A stretch of DNA of 64,000 nt from Porogramme epimiltina (lineage: Eukaryota > Basidiomycota > Agaricomycetes > Polyporales > Polyporaceae). Where the stretch lies: NCBI GenBank assembly GCA_900155495.1, contig FTLJ01000015.1, positions 1 through 64,000 on the forward strand, given 5' to 3'. Numbering within the stretch: position 1 is the stretch's first letter; every line of letters starts with the position of its first letter. Both the position numbers and the translations under genes were made by a program. Positions 44,575 to 56,983 of this stretch are shown here, one piece after another. The notes below the pieces were generated by a model. The model saw nothing but the letters and a program-made list of their open reading frames with translations. It searched no databases and had not been told where the DNA came from.

Positions 44575-46096
44575 TCACTCAGGGGGGTTCGCGCCCACCA
44601 CCTCCCTGTACAAGGGCGGTGGGGCCTCAGACCCCTCTTCCCCGCGCTCCCGCCAGTTGCCCTCCTCCCTCAGCCGCGCGACCTCCTTCTCCAACACCGC
44701 GATGTGGGAGCGCAGAACGGTCTCAGAGCCCGCGCCCGGTATCTCTGCCACAGCCGCAGGCCGCAGCGCTATGACGGCCGCTCCGGCGGACGAGGACGCG
44801 GGCGCGGGCAGCAGAACGTACCGGGTAGACTCTCCTTCCGAGGGCATGTAGCAGCCCCTATCCGAAGTTGCAGCGTTGGACAGCCCAGGAACAGACATGG
44901 GCGTGCCGCTGCCCGACATTCCTGGGGTGGCGCCTACACCCGGGCGAAGTGGGCCAAAGAGCGAGTGCACGGAGTCCGTGTGGCTCTGGAAGACGGTGCG
45001 GTCCTCGACGCGGTGCGACGAGGGGTGCTGGGCATTTGATAGGGTCCCCATGGACGCCCGAACCGCGCCCGGGGCCCCGGCGCTGGCGCCCAGCGCGGCC
45101 TCCATCACGCTTCGCGAGACCATACTGCCCTGGAATGAGGCCGCTGGGTAGTCCGGCGATAGGGGCGCTTGTGGGCGAGCGCGCTGGGCGCGTTTGCGGA
45201 GTGCGACGGAAATTAGGGCTAAGAGGAGGAGGCCCACCAAACCCCCGACGACGCCTGCCACGATGGGCACGGTGTGCGAGCCTGAGGAGCGCCCTGTGGT
45301 CTGGCCATCTGGTCCTCCGAGCCCTGAGGGCGATGTGCCGGATAACTGTGTGGCTGTTGAACTTGTCGAACTCGAAGAAGTTGTGGTCGAATCTGACGAC
45401 GTTAAACTGGGCGGGGATTTCACAAAGCTTGGTATCTGCGTCGAGACAGAGGTCACCGTCTTCGTCGACACCGTTCCAGGGGCCGATACTGTGGTCGTGA
45501 GTGGATCGGGCGTTTCGAAAGTGTAGACGGCGTAGTCGAAAAGGATTAGCGAGCTCCGTCCCCACTGCTGACTGGATCACCAGCTCGTGGTCCATATTAT
45601 CCAGGGATGTCTTTGAGAATACCGGGAAGTTGTATATGAACTCATTGGATGCCGTCGGCACGTGGAGGAACGTTCCCACCATCGCACCGTCCAAGGTGAA
45701 CGTCATGTTGGTGAGGACGTCATCGTCGTCGTTGACATGGTTCGCGAGGATGTTGAACACATAAACTGCGGTCCCAGTGAATCGAAGGGTAATGGTCGTT
45801 GGGATGGCCGTAGGGTCTCCTGGGTGGTATGCAGAGTCGTGCCACGTGCCGCCATGGATTTGAGAGAAGTCATCGGGTTTCACGAGACACGTGCAGCCGT
45901 CCTGGGTGCCCTGGCTCCATTCATCTAAGGGGGCGTATACTGGAACAAACCCTGTGATCAAGTCGCCGAAGTCGTCATCGATTGTGCGATTGGTGGAGAC
46001 CCCCGCGACAGCCTGAGCGCAAGCTGCAGCAAGGAGAACATAGAAAATGAGACAGGAGGGGCGCGGAAGTCGATTTCGTGGGTAAAGAGAGAGCAT
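44575..46096 (-). CDS. Type I membrane glycoprotein, with one-base frameshift
   Basis: I do not recognise a named family, but the architecture is common in Agaricomycetes. The start at 46096 gives a signal peptide (SCLIFYVLLAAACAQAVAG). A folded ectodomain of about 170 residues follows, with FTGTAVYVFNILANH and FTLDGAMVGTF. Then come the strand pair LILFDYAVYTFET, a Ser/Thr-rich stalk, one transmembrane helix (VPIVAGVVGGLVGLLLLAL) followed by RKRAQRAR, and a cytoplasmic tail with a short coiled coil (LRSHIAVLEKEVARLREE). The ectodomain and stalk lie in different phases; the switch falls at a run of four Cs (45560-45563 on plus), where one base fewer would restore a single 506-residue frame. 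So this is either a sequencing/assembly error or a recent inactivation. A wall-sensing role is inference only. Confidence 0.75.
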
Positions 46097-47856
46097 AGCG
46101 TACAGGTAGGTTTTGTCTCGCTTGCCACTGGGAGACAAAAAAGGGTGACTCCAGGAAGAAGGAATGTAAGATCCTCACGAGCTCCGATAATTTTATATGC
46201 TCGCCCACTTGTGTCGGCAACTGATCCTCAAGCGGATATCCCATACATATCTTCTTGATGAGCCACAACAAGGAGCCGTCAAATCTGTCAATGGTAGCGT
46301 TAAGTTCGGGTTCCGCGGCCTCAAAGAGAGTCACCTATGTTTAGACGCGAAAGGTCACAAGCGTAAGAAAATCAGGCCATTAGGCAAGCTAGGGGGAACG
46401 GGTCTGGTTACGAAAAGAGATCGAACCTCAGACAAGGCCGCTCGTCGGCGTTAGCAGAATATGACTGAATTGGTTGGCAGCTTACCAGAGTTTTTCAGGG
46501 GGTGCCCCCGATTTCCCGGGGCCAGCCGCCTCTTGCAACTTCAAGCTCTTATCGACATCCCTGTGGTCCGGTGGTCGCTGGCTTGCCCCTTAGACAATCA
46601 TTGTTGCAACTTGCACTGGGATGAGGTCAATAGAGACGGTTGTTCCCTTTGCTTGAATTGGTCCCACTTATGGTCTACGTTGTCTTAGAGGGGACGCTTG
46701 GTCTGATCTGGTCTGACACCTCTAGAAGCGGCGTGATCTGGTTGGAAGATAGGTAGATGGAATAAGTAAATTGTCCATGTTTGCGACGTTATTCACAAGA
46801 TCACGTGCACAAGGCGCCCTTCCCTGCCCGCCCACTTCAAGTGGAGGAGCAGGGGAGGGAGAAGGATACAACATCCCCAGCCTCAATCCCCCTCTCACGT
46901 ACTCACGCCCTCACTGTATGCAGGCCATGACATAACCCAACGCGGAGGCAGCGGCCTTCCAGGCAAAATCCGAGTGACCGCACAGTTCCTCTGCTTACAT
47001 AATACATATTTGATGACATCATGATAACGGTGTCCCTCCCGGTGTGCTGTGATGCGAGCTCCTCTTTGGCTGCTCGATTGTACCCCACGGAAACAGTAGG
47101 TTATGCAGCTCGTGGATAGGGTATTGCACCATAAGAGAGAAGCTCGTCTCTAGAGTATACAAATTCTTTTCATCAATGTTGCTAACTCCCCACGGCTTCT
47201 TCAACATCAAATCGCACACGAGGTCCGAGGAGTTGAGCGTGGAATACGCAAGGCCACTAGCAGTCCGTCTGATGTCGGAGGTTAGTGTAAATAGCAGAAG
47301 GGAAACGTGTCAGCGGTGGTAGTACCTATGTCCGCCGATAGCGAGTCGATAACAGCGCCCAGCGGCGTCTCGTGCCGCTTTGAAGTCATCACGCTGGACA
47401 CGTGGAGGCCCTCTGATTTGAACTATCAGTTCTTCTGTCGTCTACCAGGCGGTACGGCCTGCTACTGAGTGTCGACTTCCCCTGGAATCAAACGACAATC
47501 GCAGACGGGCCGAGTGACGCCTTCTATTGTTGCGGGATCAGGCAAATAGCGTGTTTTCATTCAACCTGAGCGCAACTCCCAGCATCGTCCGTAGAATGGG
47601 ATCGTGGATTGGAGGTGGGTCTATCGTTTTGTTGGCTCTTGAAATTGCGCGCCTGACAATGGCTTCTTATGATGTCCCACCGTAGATCCCGTTTATACGG
47701 AGATAAAGGTCTACCGATTGTGGGCGCCGACAAGAGCTTCTCGCTCGATGCGCAAATTTTTCTATCTCAGGCTCAGGAGTACTAAAACCCCAGCTCCAAG
47801 CGGGCGCAAAGTAGCCAGCCGCCAACTTCCTCCGTGACACACTACACGATCCTCCC
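46097..47856. other. Intergenic between glycoprotein and DUF6533 copy B
   Basis: Divergent promoter region for both neighbours. No other gene, repeat or RNA supported. Confidence 0.45.
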
Positions 47857-49674
47857 ATGGCTTTCAGTGGACAGGAAGAAGCTGCTATAGTAGATTTCTA
47901 CAAATCTGGGTGCGTTCCTTCCCTACAGGCGGCGTTGGATCCCCGCAGGTTCTTACAGCGGTTTTCCACTTTGAAGAGTGATTAACAACTATTGCGGCTA
48001 TGCTGCGTCGGGTGAGCGATATTCCGGTCTATTAGAACTTCAGGCTCTTGCTGGTCGGACTCTCACGCCGTGCTTTGTTGATCACCCATGCAGTAATGAT
48101 CACTTACGACTTTCTCGTCACCTCTGGTGCCGAGATACGTCTCATTTGGAAGCGTAAGCCTACTGCTTCTGCGGTCCTTTTTGTGGCGAATAGGTACTTG
48201 AACCTAGTCTATTGGGGGCTATATGGATTCGTGGACATCAATCTAGCTGTCTCCGTCAAGGTTCGTCACGTTCTATTGGCCTTCAAGTTATGAAACGTTG
48301 CTGACATCTTGCGTACTAGAGGTGTGTAGGCCACTCACGGTACCTCGGTCGCGTTCTTATCTCTATCACGAGTGATTTAGTTGTACAATCCTAAGAAGTC
48401 GAGTTAGTGGCGTGTTTCAAGTGATACCATACGCTATTTGGGCGTGTAAGTGCCTCCCTGTTGTTATGACGTATGAAGTGCATTTCCGAAATCAGGCTAA
48501 AGCGCCTCCCAGTGTTCTCTGCGCTTCGTACACTTGGCTTGAGCAGGAGCAAAGGGACAGCCCTCTTGGTGTTTCTCTTAGCATTGGTTCCTTTCGCTAC
48601 CAATATTGTAAGTGTATCTTCGCATACATACGCGGTATCGGACTGACTTACATGACCTCCTTGCGGCATTCAATAGTATCGAGTTACAACTCTCATGTGC
48701 ATCCCTATATTCAATCCGTCATCGGGTACACAAATCTCGACTGCCCCTGTGGATCTTGCGAGAAAGTGAGTTACCATACTGGCTGAGCCTAACATTCCCC
48801 CCTCTGACATTCCTCCTATGGATAGATGTATGTGATAGAACTCGCTAAGTTGGGCTCTCACTCGTGCTCAGATTGTGCCCTCCGACCAGTCCTTATCTCG
48901 ACAAGAGCTTGCTTGATAGCTTCAGACGTAATCCTTATTACAGTGACTTGGCGTACTCTTCAAAGTGAGAGACAGTCGAAGAACGTATTGGGGAGACGGA
49001 CGCTGTCCGATGTGCTTCTAATGAATGGTATGTTTACCCTTGACTTTGGGCTTAGTAACTGCCCTGATAATGCATCCAGGGATGATTTACTTCATGTGAG
49101 GCAACCAAGCTTTGGTTTAGAATCCGACTAAACCATGTCGCCTCAGAGTACTCTTCCTCCTCAACGTGCTTCACCTATCTCTCAGTCTGGCTTCTGTAAG
49201 TCTCGTAAAATACATAACAGTCTTAAGATAATATTTTCACCACGTTCCCTTACTAGATTGAAGATACGCTCTCTCCGGGGCTGAGTTACGTGACCATATT
49301 CACGGATCCGTACAGTGTTTTCTTCTCTACTTTCACGTCCGAGTATCTGACACAGTCCTTCCAGAATAACGGCGATTCTTGTTTCTCGCTTCCTTCTCGA
49401 CCTCCAGGCCACCAATCAGGCGTCTGAACAGGGGGGACTCACGTTTTCGAACTCACGGAGCCCGGGTGAGCAAGCTGGCACCCTAGCATTCGCGGCTTGC
49501 TTTAGTGCGCACATCGCCCCCGGAGATTTCGCGGCCCTTGAAGAGTACAAAAAGGACGAAGAAACAACAGATAACGCGGAGAAGATGTCGTTCATAGGAT
49601 CTGCGGAAGAGGTTTTAGATTCCGAACGTGGGGCTCGAGATACTCCCGCCATTCACGACCACCTTGAGGTTTGA
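47857..49674 (+). CDS. DUF6533 multi-span membrane protein (copy B)
   Basis: A paralogue of the gene at 37923 with the same exon plan. Diagnostic pieces: VINNYCGYAAS, VMITYDFLVTSGAEIRLIW, AVLFVANRYLNLVYWGLYGF, VFQVIPYAIWA, FSALRTLGLSRSKGTALLV, CLIASDVILITVTWRTLQ, and a final exon ITAILVSRFLLDLQATNQ with a long acidic tail ending at TGA 49672-49674. The short exon near 48832 begins TGT ATG TGA in the expected phase, which would stop the protein after the fourth hydrophobic segment unless splicing differs there. It may therefore be either functional or decaying. The promoter is less like those of copies A and C. Confidence 0.6.
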
Positions 49675-51309
49675 AAGCTTATGATGAGTTAGAGACCCGT
49701 GAGTTATTGTTGCATCGTATACGGCTCCTGTAACATCTTCAGTGTCTAAGTGGTCACAGATAGAGAAGGGGAGTATATACACTCACCTGAGGAGCTTACC
49801 TGTATATGTCGTGGAGCCCTGCTCGAGAGGCTGTCTGAAGGGCAGCGTCGCGAGTTGGTCTCAGAATTGAGGGGAACGATGTGATAGACACCAGGTGATG
49901 CACGGAGAGGGGGGAAATAGGCGGGCAAAGTACAACAAAACGGATATATATGACCACCGTTGTGAGGCTGCAACACCGCTGTGAAAAACTGCGGTAGTAA
50001 GTCTCAGGCTAGAGGCCGGATGCGAAGAAAGGAACCATGAATAGTATAGAACATTGATCAGTAATGTACATAGAAGCAGCGCTACGTCTTCTATCTTCTC
50101 CAATACGACTTATTCCATCTCGGCCGCAATCACAGGGTTTCGGTCAATATTCAATTGGTGCCATGCACCCTTCTGGCAGCTGCACGTGACGAAAACAAAA
50201 GCGCAACTACCATTTGGACGGACGAGTTCGCCGACCTAATGGACGATGGGAACAGCGGCCAGAGCCTTACCTGTGTGCTCCTGGTGCGACGCTACGATCG
50301 ACTTCAATCCCTCATACGTCTCTTGAGTGACGTCATCGGCACTGGCGCTAGCTACAAGCCTAGGCGCTTGTATCAGTATTTTGACTGGGCAAGCCTGCGC
50401 GACGAGGCCTCCCATGACGGCTATTACCTTCTCTTCTAACGTCACTCATTCTCGCCGTCGCACACATATCTACTCGTTCTTCAGGACCTCATCTACTGCT
50501 CCACAACATCATGCGCCCAATGTTCCAGAGCTGTACAAGAAAGGCTAGAAGCCTACTTCAGCAGCAAGAAAATCTTCCCGCCTCCGGGAGAGTAGAACAT
50601 ACTGGACACCTGCCCTCTCGAACCCTCCTGGAAGCTTGTGCTTCATCTTCCCCAACAGCACCATCAGATACCCTCATATCGCGCCCCTTCCCTCAGACAC
50701 CCACCTCGGCTCTGTTGTCGCCATGAACGGCACAGGGAGTGCATTTCGCGTGACGCGCTTCGTCGACGGCACTTCCACCTTTACGGGCCTCGGGACGATC
50801 ACCACGTCTTCAGGCCATCTCAACAACGCGTTCCTCATCGAGCTCCCCGGGCAGCGACGTGCTTGCTGCATACTGGAACCACAACTTCACCGCAAACCGG
50901 TCGACACGCACCTGTCCACAAGTGTGTCGCACGACCATGGAGCGATTTGGGAGTTCGGGAGTCACATGGAGGGAGCAAGGCAATGCCGACGCTGGTGAAT
51001 AATGGGATATGGGTGCGTGGTGTCTGTGGAAGTTAGTAACGTGTTTTCTGATACGATTGGGGTGGGTAGGAGCCTCCATGCGATCCTCGAACAAGGATAC
51101 ATCGCTTCAGCTGTACCGTGCGTCTGAAAACTCTGCGATAGGGCTAGAACATCCAGGTGGAAGCTCCGCGGACCGGGGCGCGACGTGGTCTGCGAACACG
51201 ACCATAATCTCAAGTGAGACGGCGACTGGGCGTGACGGGATGCCAGGATGCGCGAGTGAGTCTGTTTTCCGAACTCGTTAACACGCAATGTGTTCATACA
51301 AACTGCCAG
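49675..51309. other. Intergenic with a degenerate coding-like stretch
   Basis: Mostly featureless. At about 50630-50980 the plus strand has coding-like composition (reading PNSTIRYPHIAPL, GSVVAMNGTGSAFRVTRFVDG, then FTGLGTITTSSG). It changes phase near 50850 (next phase DVLAAYWNHNFTANRS) and has no start or splice context. It looks like a remnant of an unidentified, possibly secreted, protein gene. Confidence 0.4.
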
Positions 51310-51905
51310 ACGACGGCACCGCGAAGTGGCGTTGGGATGTCCACGCCTTGCGCGTTCCCCGTAGGCACGTTCACAGTCCTGCACCGCTTACCATCGTGGC
51401 TTCCAGGGGTGACGTTTAAGAAGACAGCTGAGGCATGAAAAGCCGGATCGTCAAAGTATAGAGATAAGCTGTTCCCTGGGAGTGGAAGAGCTGGTGAGGG
51501 TCAGAGGGATCCCATGAGTGGGTTCGGAAGGCGGTGGGTCTTTCATTTGTCACCTTTCATTGATGCACGCCGCCTGGACCCAATACCCCCCAGGTTTTCC
51601 CCGGTTTATAATTTGCAGGCGCGACTCTTTTTCATTATCTCTGCCTCAGTTCTACACACCTTCACGATAGTTCTCCCCCTCCCCTTTGGATAATTCTGGC
51701 TCACCAGTGGCTTTGAAAATGAGACCACAACTTCAAGGCTTGACCGCGTACGCGTTCTAGAACTGGGCTCTTCCGCAGCAATTCTGGTGATTCAGCGTCA
51801 TGATACAACCCTGTACCCACCTCTAGACGCCCTGAACCTTTCAGCGCCGAATTTACCCTCGTTCCGCCCGCGATGCGGACCTTGTTCGCATCGTGAGCAC
51901 TGCAC
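51310..51905 (+). pseudogene. P450 relic with the middle deleted
   Basis: The reading GMSTPCAFPVGTFTVLHRLP, SWLPGVTFKKTAEA matches P450 copy 4 (MSTPGAFPVDTFTVLRYLP, FWLPGGRFKNTAMA), then stops. After the cognate of exon 4 the sequence jumps straight to the exon 8 end (MSGFGRRW, matching SFVFGFGRRW), so the exons with the I-helix and ExxR are gone. The haem Cys region is disrupted; ASVLHTFTI and the last-exon similarity (CCTGAACCTTTCAG against TTGAACCCTTTCAG) remain. Similarity even continues past the stop codon of copy 4. It is a dead duplicate of the 58261 gene or its ancestor. Confidence 0.82.
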
Positions 51906-52349
51906 CTTGGCAAGTTTGTGATGTTTTAGAGGAGCTATGGCACTGCGCTGAAGCTGGCCGACAGGGGATTACAACAGAGTATAGTAACGCAATGCCTGGT
52001 CGCTATTTACGGCGATCACCTTCTCATTCGGCGAGGCACTGAGTTGGCAATATCTAGACTACGTCGTGCGTGTATTGCAAATTCGGTTTGAATGTACCTC
52101 TTCATTATTCAGCGTTGCTGCCCTTGTGCAGTAGGTAGGCTGCGGTTTATAACGTCTTGTAGTGCATGATGGAGTCTGAGTAATGCCGGCCAGTTATCAA
52201 GTAATATGGGGTAGAAATGGCTCAATGACTCAGCGGCGACGGTACCGCAAGTCATCTGAGTGTGGGAGAAATCATCACACCTCTACGTGACCCATCCCTC
52301 AGGCTCCGCTCGTCGCCACGTTCATGCCGCATCTCCTACTCTTGCAGAC
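51906..52349. other. Promoter side of the MFS gene
   Basis: No gene seen. The left end still resembles the 3' flank of P450 copy 4. Confidence 0.45.
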
Positions 52350-54246
52350 ATGGCGGAAACATTCGATGAGACTAGTCCTCTACTCTCCGCAGACCCCAAC
52401 AGCGGAGTCTCTCCAAGTTCTGTCGGAGTCAATAAACTTCCTACGAAAACTCCACTTCCTAAAGTGCAATTCAGCATTTTGATCCTCGTGTTCATCGCGG
52501 AACCCATTACGGCGTACTGCATTTTTCCGTTCATCAACCAGGTTAGTTGTACTCCTCACTTATGTCTTAACTGCGCTCACCTTCTTTGTTGGCGATGCGC
52601 TACCTAGCTTATATGGGAGCTCGATATTACAGGGGGCGACGAAAAGAAAGTTGGGTATTATGTCGGCTTGATTGTGAGTCACAGTTCATATCGCTTGTCA
52701 CCATCTCACCGGCGTCCCTTTCATATATAACAGGAATCAATTTTCTTCGTGACAGAAGCGACTTTTGTCTTTCAATGGGCACGGTTATCAGACCATATTG
52801 GAAGAAAGCCTGTCATCTTGATCGGGTTGTCCGGGCTTACAATATCCATGATATGCTTTGGGCTGTCCCGTACTTTCTGGGGCCTTGTTGTAAGGCAAGT
52901 TGTATATACGTTCTATCGTCGCATTGGCCGATCAGCGCAGACCTTCACTTACGCCGTTACAGCCGCAGTATTGTCGGCTTGCTGAACGGAAATTCGGGAG
53001 TCATGAAAAGCATGATCGGGGGTCAGTAACTCTCCACGTTCTGATAAATTACAATTGATCTTCTCTTCCAGAAATGACCGACGCTACTAACATGGCGCAA
53101 GGATTCTCGATTCTCCCAGTTTCGTGGTCAATAGGGAGCACAATAGCGTGAATACTCCTTTCTCTCAAATCACGGATCTGGTCCCGGAGACTTATGACCT
53201 GCCTTCTACAGCCCTTTTATCGGCGGTCAACTATCCCGGCCCCAAGACAGGTGGCCAAAATTATTCGCTCACCCTGTATGGGCAACATTCCCTTATCTCT
53301 TACCTTGCGCTGTTTCTGCGGCGTTTTCCGCGTTCGCCTTTGTAACGTCTGCGCTTTTCTTAAAAGAGGTACATCTACCTCTATCTTTCTTGCATATATG
53401 GTCCCCGGTCGTGCTAACTGTGATGATTCATGGGCAGACCTTGAAGAAGCGTTCCCGCCACGGAGCCTCTTTAACAACTGCAGACGCCCCTACGAATGAA
53501 TCCGAACAAGATGATGTGCCCCCTCCTCTCCGAAGCCTGCTTACCCGACCAGTCGTGCTCTCCATCGCCTGCTATTCGCTACTGGGGTTCATTGATGTCG
53601 CATTCATGGCCCTCTTCCCCCTCTTCTGCGCTACGCCGATCAAGCTGGGTGGGCTCGGGCTCGACCCACCGCGCATCGGCACCGCGCTCGGCATATTCGG
53701 CCTCTTTGACGGGCTCTTCCAGGGCCTCTTCTTTTCGCCTACGGTGGACCGTTTCGGCCTGAAGCGTGTCTTACAGTTCTCTCTGTCGATGTTCGTCCCC
53801 ATGTTCTCCCTCTTCCCGTTCATGAGCGCAGTTGCAAAGGCGCAGGGCGCGGTATTGCTGGGAACGTGGGTGCTCGTCGCATTCCAGTTCGCGCTTGCGT
53901 GCCTTATGCACATGTCGTACGGTGCGTCATTTAGCTTCCCCAATTATCCCTCGCGCTGATGGAATACGTACACGTAGGTGCAGTGTTCATGATCATCAGG
54001 TCCTCAGCACCGAGCAACCGCTCGTTAGGTGCAGTCAACGGCATCGCGCAGTTCGTCACTGCGGTCATGCGTGCCATAGCACCTGCCACTTCCACGTCAC
54101 TTTTCGCGTCTTCACTGGAGTACAACTGGTTGGGTGGATATGCCGTATACCCCATCTGCATTTTACTTAGCGTTGCAGTGGCATTCTCGGCCCGTCCATT
54201 GCCCTCCTCTGGGATGTGGTCCAGGTCGGAGGAGACAAGCGGGTGA
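52350..54246 (+). CDS. MFS transporter (drug/metabolite exporter type)
   Basis: A major facilitator superfamily permease, about 12 membrane segments, 487 residues. Eight exons in phase: 52350-52541, 52608-52673, 52734-52894, 52963-53021, 53072-53147, 53212-53368, 53438-53921, 53978-54246. The N-terminal cytosolic part (ETSPLL) precedes helix 1 (FSILILVFIAEPITAYCIFPF). The loop 2-3 signature of the family is ARLSDHIGRKPVILIG. GLLNGNSGVMKSMIGEMTD and APFIGGQLSRP mark helices 4-5 of the fungal MFS branch that includes zinc-induced-facilitator-like carriers. The central loop is hydrophilic (SRHGASLTT...EQDDVPPP). The intron 52895-52962 has a GC donor (GCAAGT), required by phase. Substrate unknown. 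Export of a product of the nearby oxidative genes is plausible but not shown. Confidence 0.9.
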
Positions 54247-54968
54247 CCGGGCTTACGGAGGAACTAACGCATTGTGTCGAAGAATGTATTTACTTCAACG
54301 CATGTGCTCCTCGCTCTGGTTTACCTGGTTGCCTAAGATGCGAAGCAGTAGTTCGCGATATGTCTCATGACACTCGGCGTTTAAATTGACCGTGATAAGA
54401 TAAGATACCAGTCAAACTGATCCGTCGCTGATACAGGGTGCTGCGTGCAACTGAATCTACCACCATTTCAAAGTGCCCACGAGCAAGCTGTACTGTTTAA
54501 ACTTTACGAGCAGATGCGCGAAAAAAATCCGGTTGATCCCGGTCATCATGTACAAAGTACCAGGAGGTGTCAACGCGGCGGTGAACGATGACTCGGAGCA
54601 GACTATCACCGGCGGGCGCTAGATATATCGTCACCGTTGAGGCCCATCCTTGGTCCCGGAGCGCTGAAACACGTGGCAGATTTGGTGAGTCTTATCAGGT
54701 TACTGGCATGGTATTGTACTGCACACTGACAGCTCGCAGCAGTATCTCGTGATGGTGCAACGAAGGTTCCGTTCGGACAGAGTCACAGCCCGGACTCCAA
54801 GCTGACAGAGCAGCTAAAGGCGTCAGAGACACGAGGTTCCCATGCTAAGTTTTCATCGCTTCTCAGTAACTATAAACAGGCCTAACTAGCAGCAAGGTAG
54901 CCAGCAATCCTCGGCCCGGACCTGATACGTAGTTATCCTACTACTCTCCTGCTAGGTACCGTCGCTCT
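54247..54968. other. Region upstream of DUF6533 copy C
   Basis: No gene. From about 54730 to 54890 it resembles the DNA before copy A (CTCGCAG..., GTCACAGC, AAAGGCGTCA, CTATAAACAGGCC), so the promoter was duplicated along with the gene. Confidence 0.55.
54871..54876 (+). promoter_or_regulatory. TATA box of DUF6533 copy C
   Basis: TATAAA in TCAGTAACTATAAACAGGCC, 98 bases before the ATG; the same context as copy A. Confidence 0.55.
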
Positions 54969-56695
54969 ATGACATACCAATTAGACAAAGCTGCCATAGT
55001 AACCTTCTACAGCTCAGCGTACGTCCTACGGAGGTGCTTTATCTTCGCTGATACTGATCGGCAGTGTGGCTTTATAACTTGAAGGGACGTCGTTACTTAT
55101 TGCGGCTACGCGGCGGCAGGTACTTTCCAGAGCTCAACCACTCGCCTTTATTGCTAATCAATATCATCTCTCGCTCGTAGTAATCATCACTTACGATTAT
55201 CTCATCACCCTTGGAACCGAGATACGGCTATTCTGGAGCCGCAAGTTCTCCGCCGCCACATTATTGTTCGCGGCCAATAGGTACCTAAACCTGTTCTATT
55301 GGGGGGTGCCGTATGGGTTTATCATCATCAACGGGCCTTCCTCTGCTCAGGTACGTCGGTGCCATATGTATTGAATGTTCGTGTGGGGAACTGAGGACTC
55401 GTCTTAGAGGTACGCAGGGGACATACATACTCGCGGTGAAGTGGCTACATTCTCATCCACTGCGCTGCATTTTTGTGTAGCTGTGCCACAAGCAGTCGGG
55501 TAAACTCGGCGATTCGAGTAGTGCCTTTCTTTTTTTGGGCATGTACGTTCATCCCCGAATTCTCCGTCACGCCGCGTACTATCCATTAATCTGAGGCCTC
55601 TCACGTCTAGTGTTCTCTGCGCTTCGTACGCTTGGGTTGAGTAGGAGCAAGAGGTTAGCTCTTTTTGTCTTCCTTTTGGCCTCGGTTCCTGCCGGCACCA
55701 ACGCAGTAAGTGCATAGGATCCGCAATGCAACATTAATCTAACTAATAGGGGATTCATGTGGTGTGCAGTACCGAGTCACCACACTCGTGTGTATAGCTC
55801 TCTTCGAGCCAGGACAGGAGATGACGGTCTCAGCTGCCCCTGCAGATATCGCAAGAAAGTGAGTCATGCGAGGACTACCGAGACTTCAGCCTCTCATTCG
55901 TCATTGGGGCATACCAATAGGTGTATGTCACAATATACTTATAAGCTTCCGTTTATGACGAATAACTTGCACCGTGCGAACAGTTGTGATTGCGACAAGG
56001 ATATCCTTGATAGCATCGGACATGATCGTCATTGCAGTTACATATCGTGCGCTTGGGCGCGAGAGGCCGTTGATGAAGACGTTGGGAAGACGTACATTGT
56101 CAGATGCGCTCTTTATGAATGGTAAGGCGCCACTAACTATCATCATAACAGATTACTTTAACATGAGTAATTCCAGGGATGATTTACTTCGTGTAATGCA
56201 CCTAACAAATCGCTGCCAGTATATCCAACTAAGGAACCGTGCAGAGTACTCTTCGTCCTCAACATGCTCCATTTAAGTCTCAGCTTAGCTTCTGTAGGTG
56301 TTGCTGAGGCACTTTGCCAATGAATGAAATCATGCTGACCTCCTCTGTCCATTAGATTTACGTCATATCAGAACCCGGAGCCACTTACGTGACTCTTTTT
56401 ACGGATCCGTACGCCGTTTCCTTTTTCCATTGGTGGCTCAATATTCTGATAGCGTCCTTATAGGATGACGGCGATCCTAGTATCTCGGTTCATTCTCGAT
56501 CTCCAAGCCGTTAACCAAGAGTCTCAGAAGGGAGCATCAAGCTCGCATCTGGAGGAACAATCAGGCTCCCTCGCTTTCGCAGCTGTCTTCAGCGCACACA
56601 TCAATTCCGGAGATATCGCGAGCCATCAATTTGAGGACAGTGGAGATGAAGGCGCCGCCGAGAACGTTGGCAGCTGCACCCATTGCGGAGCATAG
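54969..56695 (+). CDS. DUF6533 multi-span membrane protein (copy C)
   Basis: Closest to copy A. It reads MTYQLDKAAIVTFYSSA, then ADVVTYCGYAAA, VIITYDYLITLGTEIRLFW, ATLLFAANRYLNLFYWG, the VVPFFFWA segment, the FSALRTLGL block, TRISLIASDMIVIAVTYRAL, and the last exon MTAILVSRFILDLQAVNQ with an acidic tail ending at TAG 56695. Between 55920 and 55990 I could not join the exons in one phase as in copy A, so an extra intron or a small frame-breaking change is present. It is labelled a gene because every other block is intact. Function unknown. Confidence 0.6.
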
Positions 56696-56926
56696 TATAT
56701 GTGTCAAGGAGGCTGACGAGTCCATATCAGAATGTTGACGAACGGCCGGGAGAATATACACCAACTGTGATTGTCACGACAGCTTCCAAAACGCACGATA
56801 TGGACCCGTCGGATGTGCGGTGCAAGGATCTAGGGGGAAGTGCATCTGTTCACGTCTGTTCGTGTCCGTTCGTGTCCGTTTGTGTCACTTTACCTGCGCC
56901 ATAAAGTTCCACCGCTGTTCAGTAGC

Positions 56927-56932
56927 TATAAG
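56927..56932 (+). promoter_or_regulatory. TATA-like box before the chimeric copy
   Basis: TATAAG in CAGTAGCTATAAGCGGG, 57 bases before the ATG at 56984; homologous to the TATA regions of copies A and C. Confidence 0.5.
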
Positions 56933-56983
56933 CGGGCCCAACCCTAATGCGAAGTCATATCGCTGCTCTCCCAGTGCCGCGTC

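Noticed and set aside
44858..46138. A 426-codon frame as the full glycoprotein
   Set aside because: It reads through the frame break into an Arg-rich out-of-phase stretch; the true stalk, helix and tail lie in the other phase. The start at 46138 is also not an ATG, and 46096 fits the signal peptide.
50236..50445. Minus-strand frame beginning MTLEEKVIAV
   Set aside because: Short, isolated, no family resemblance, and in a degenerate region.
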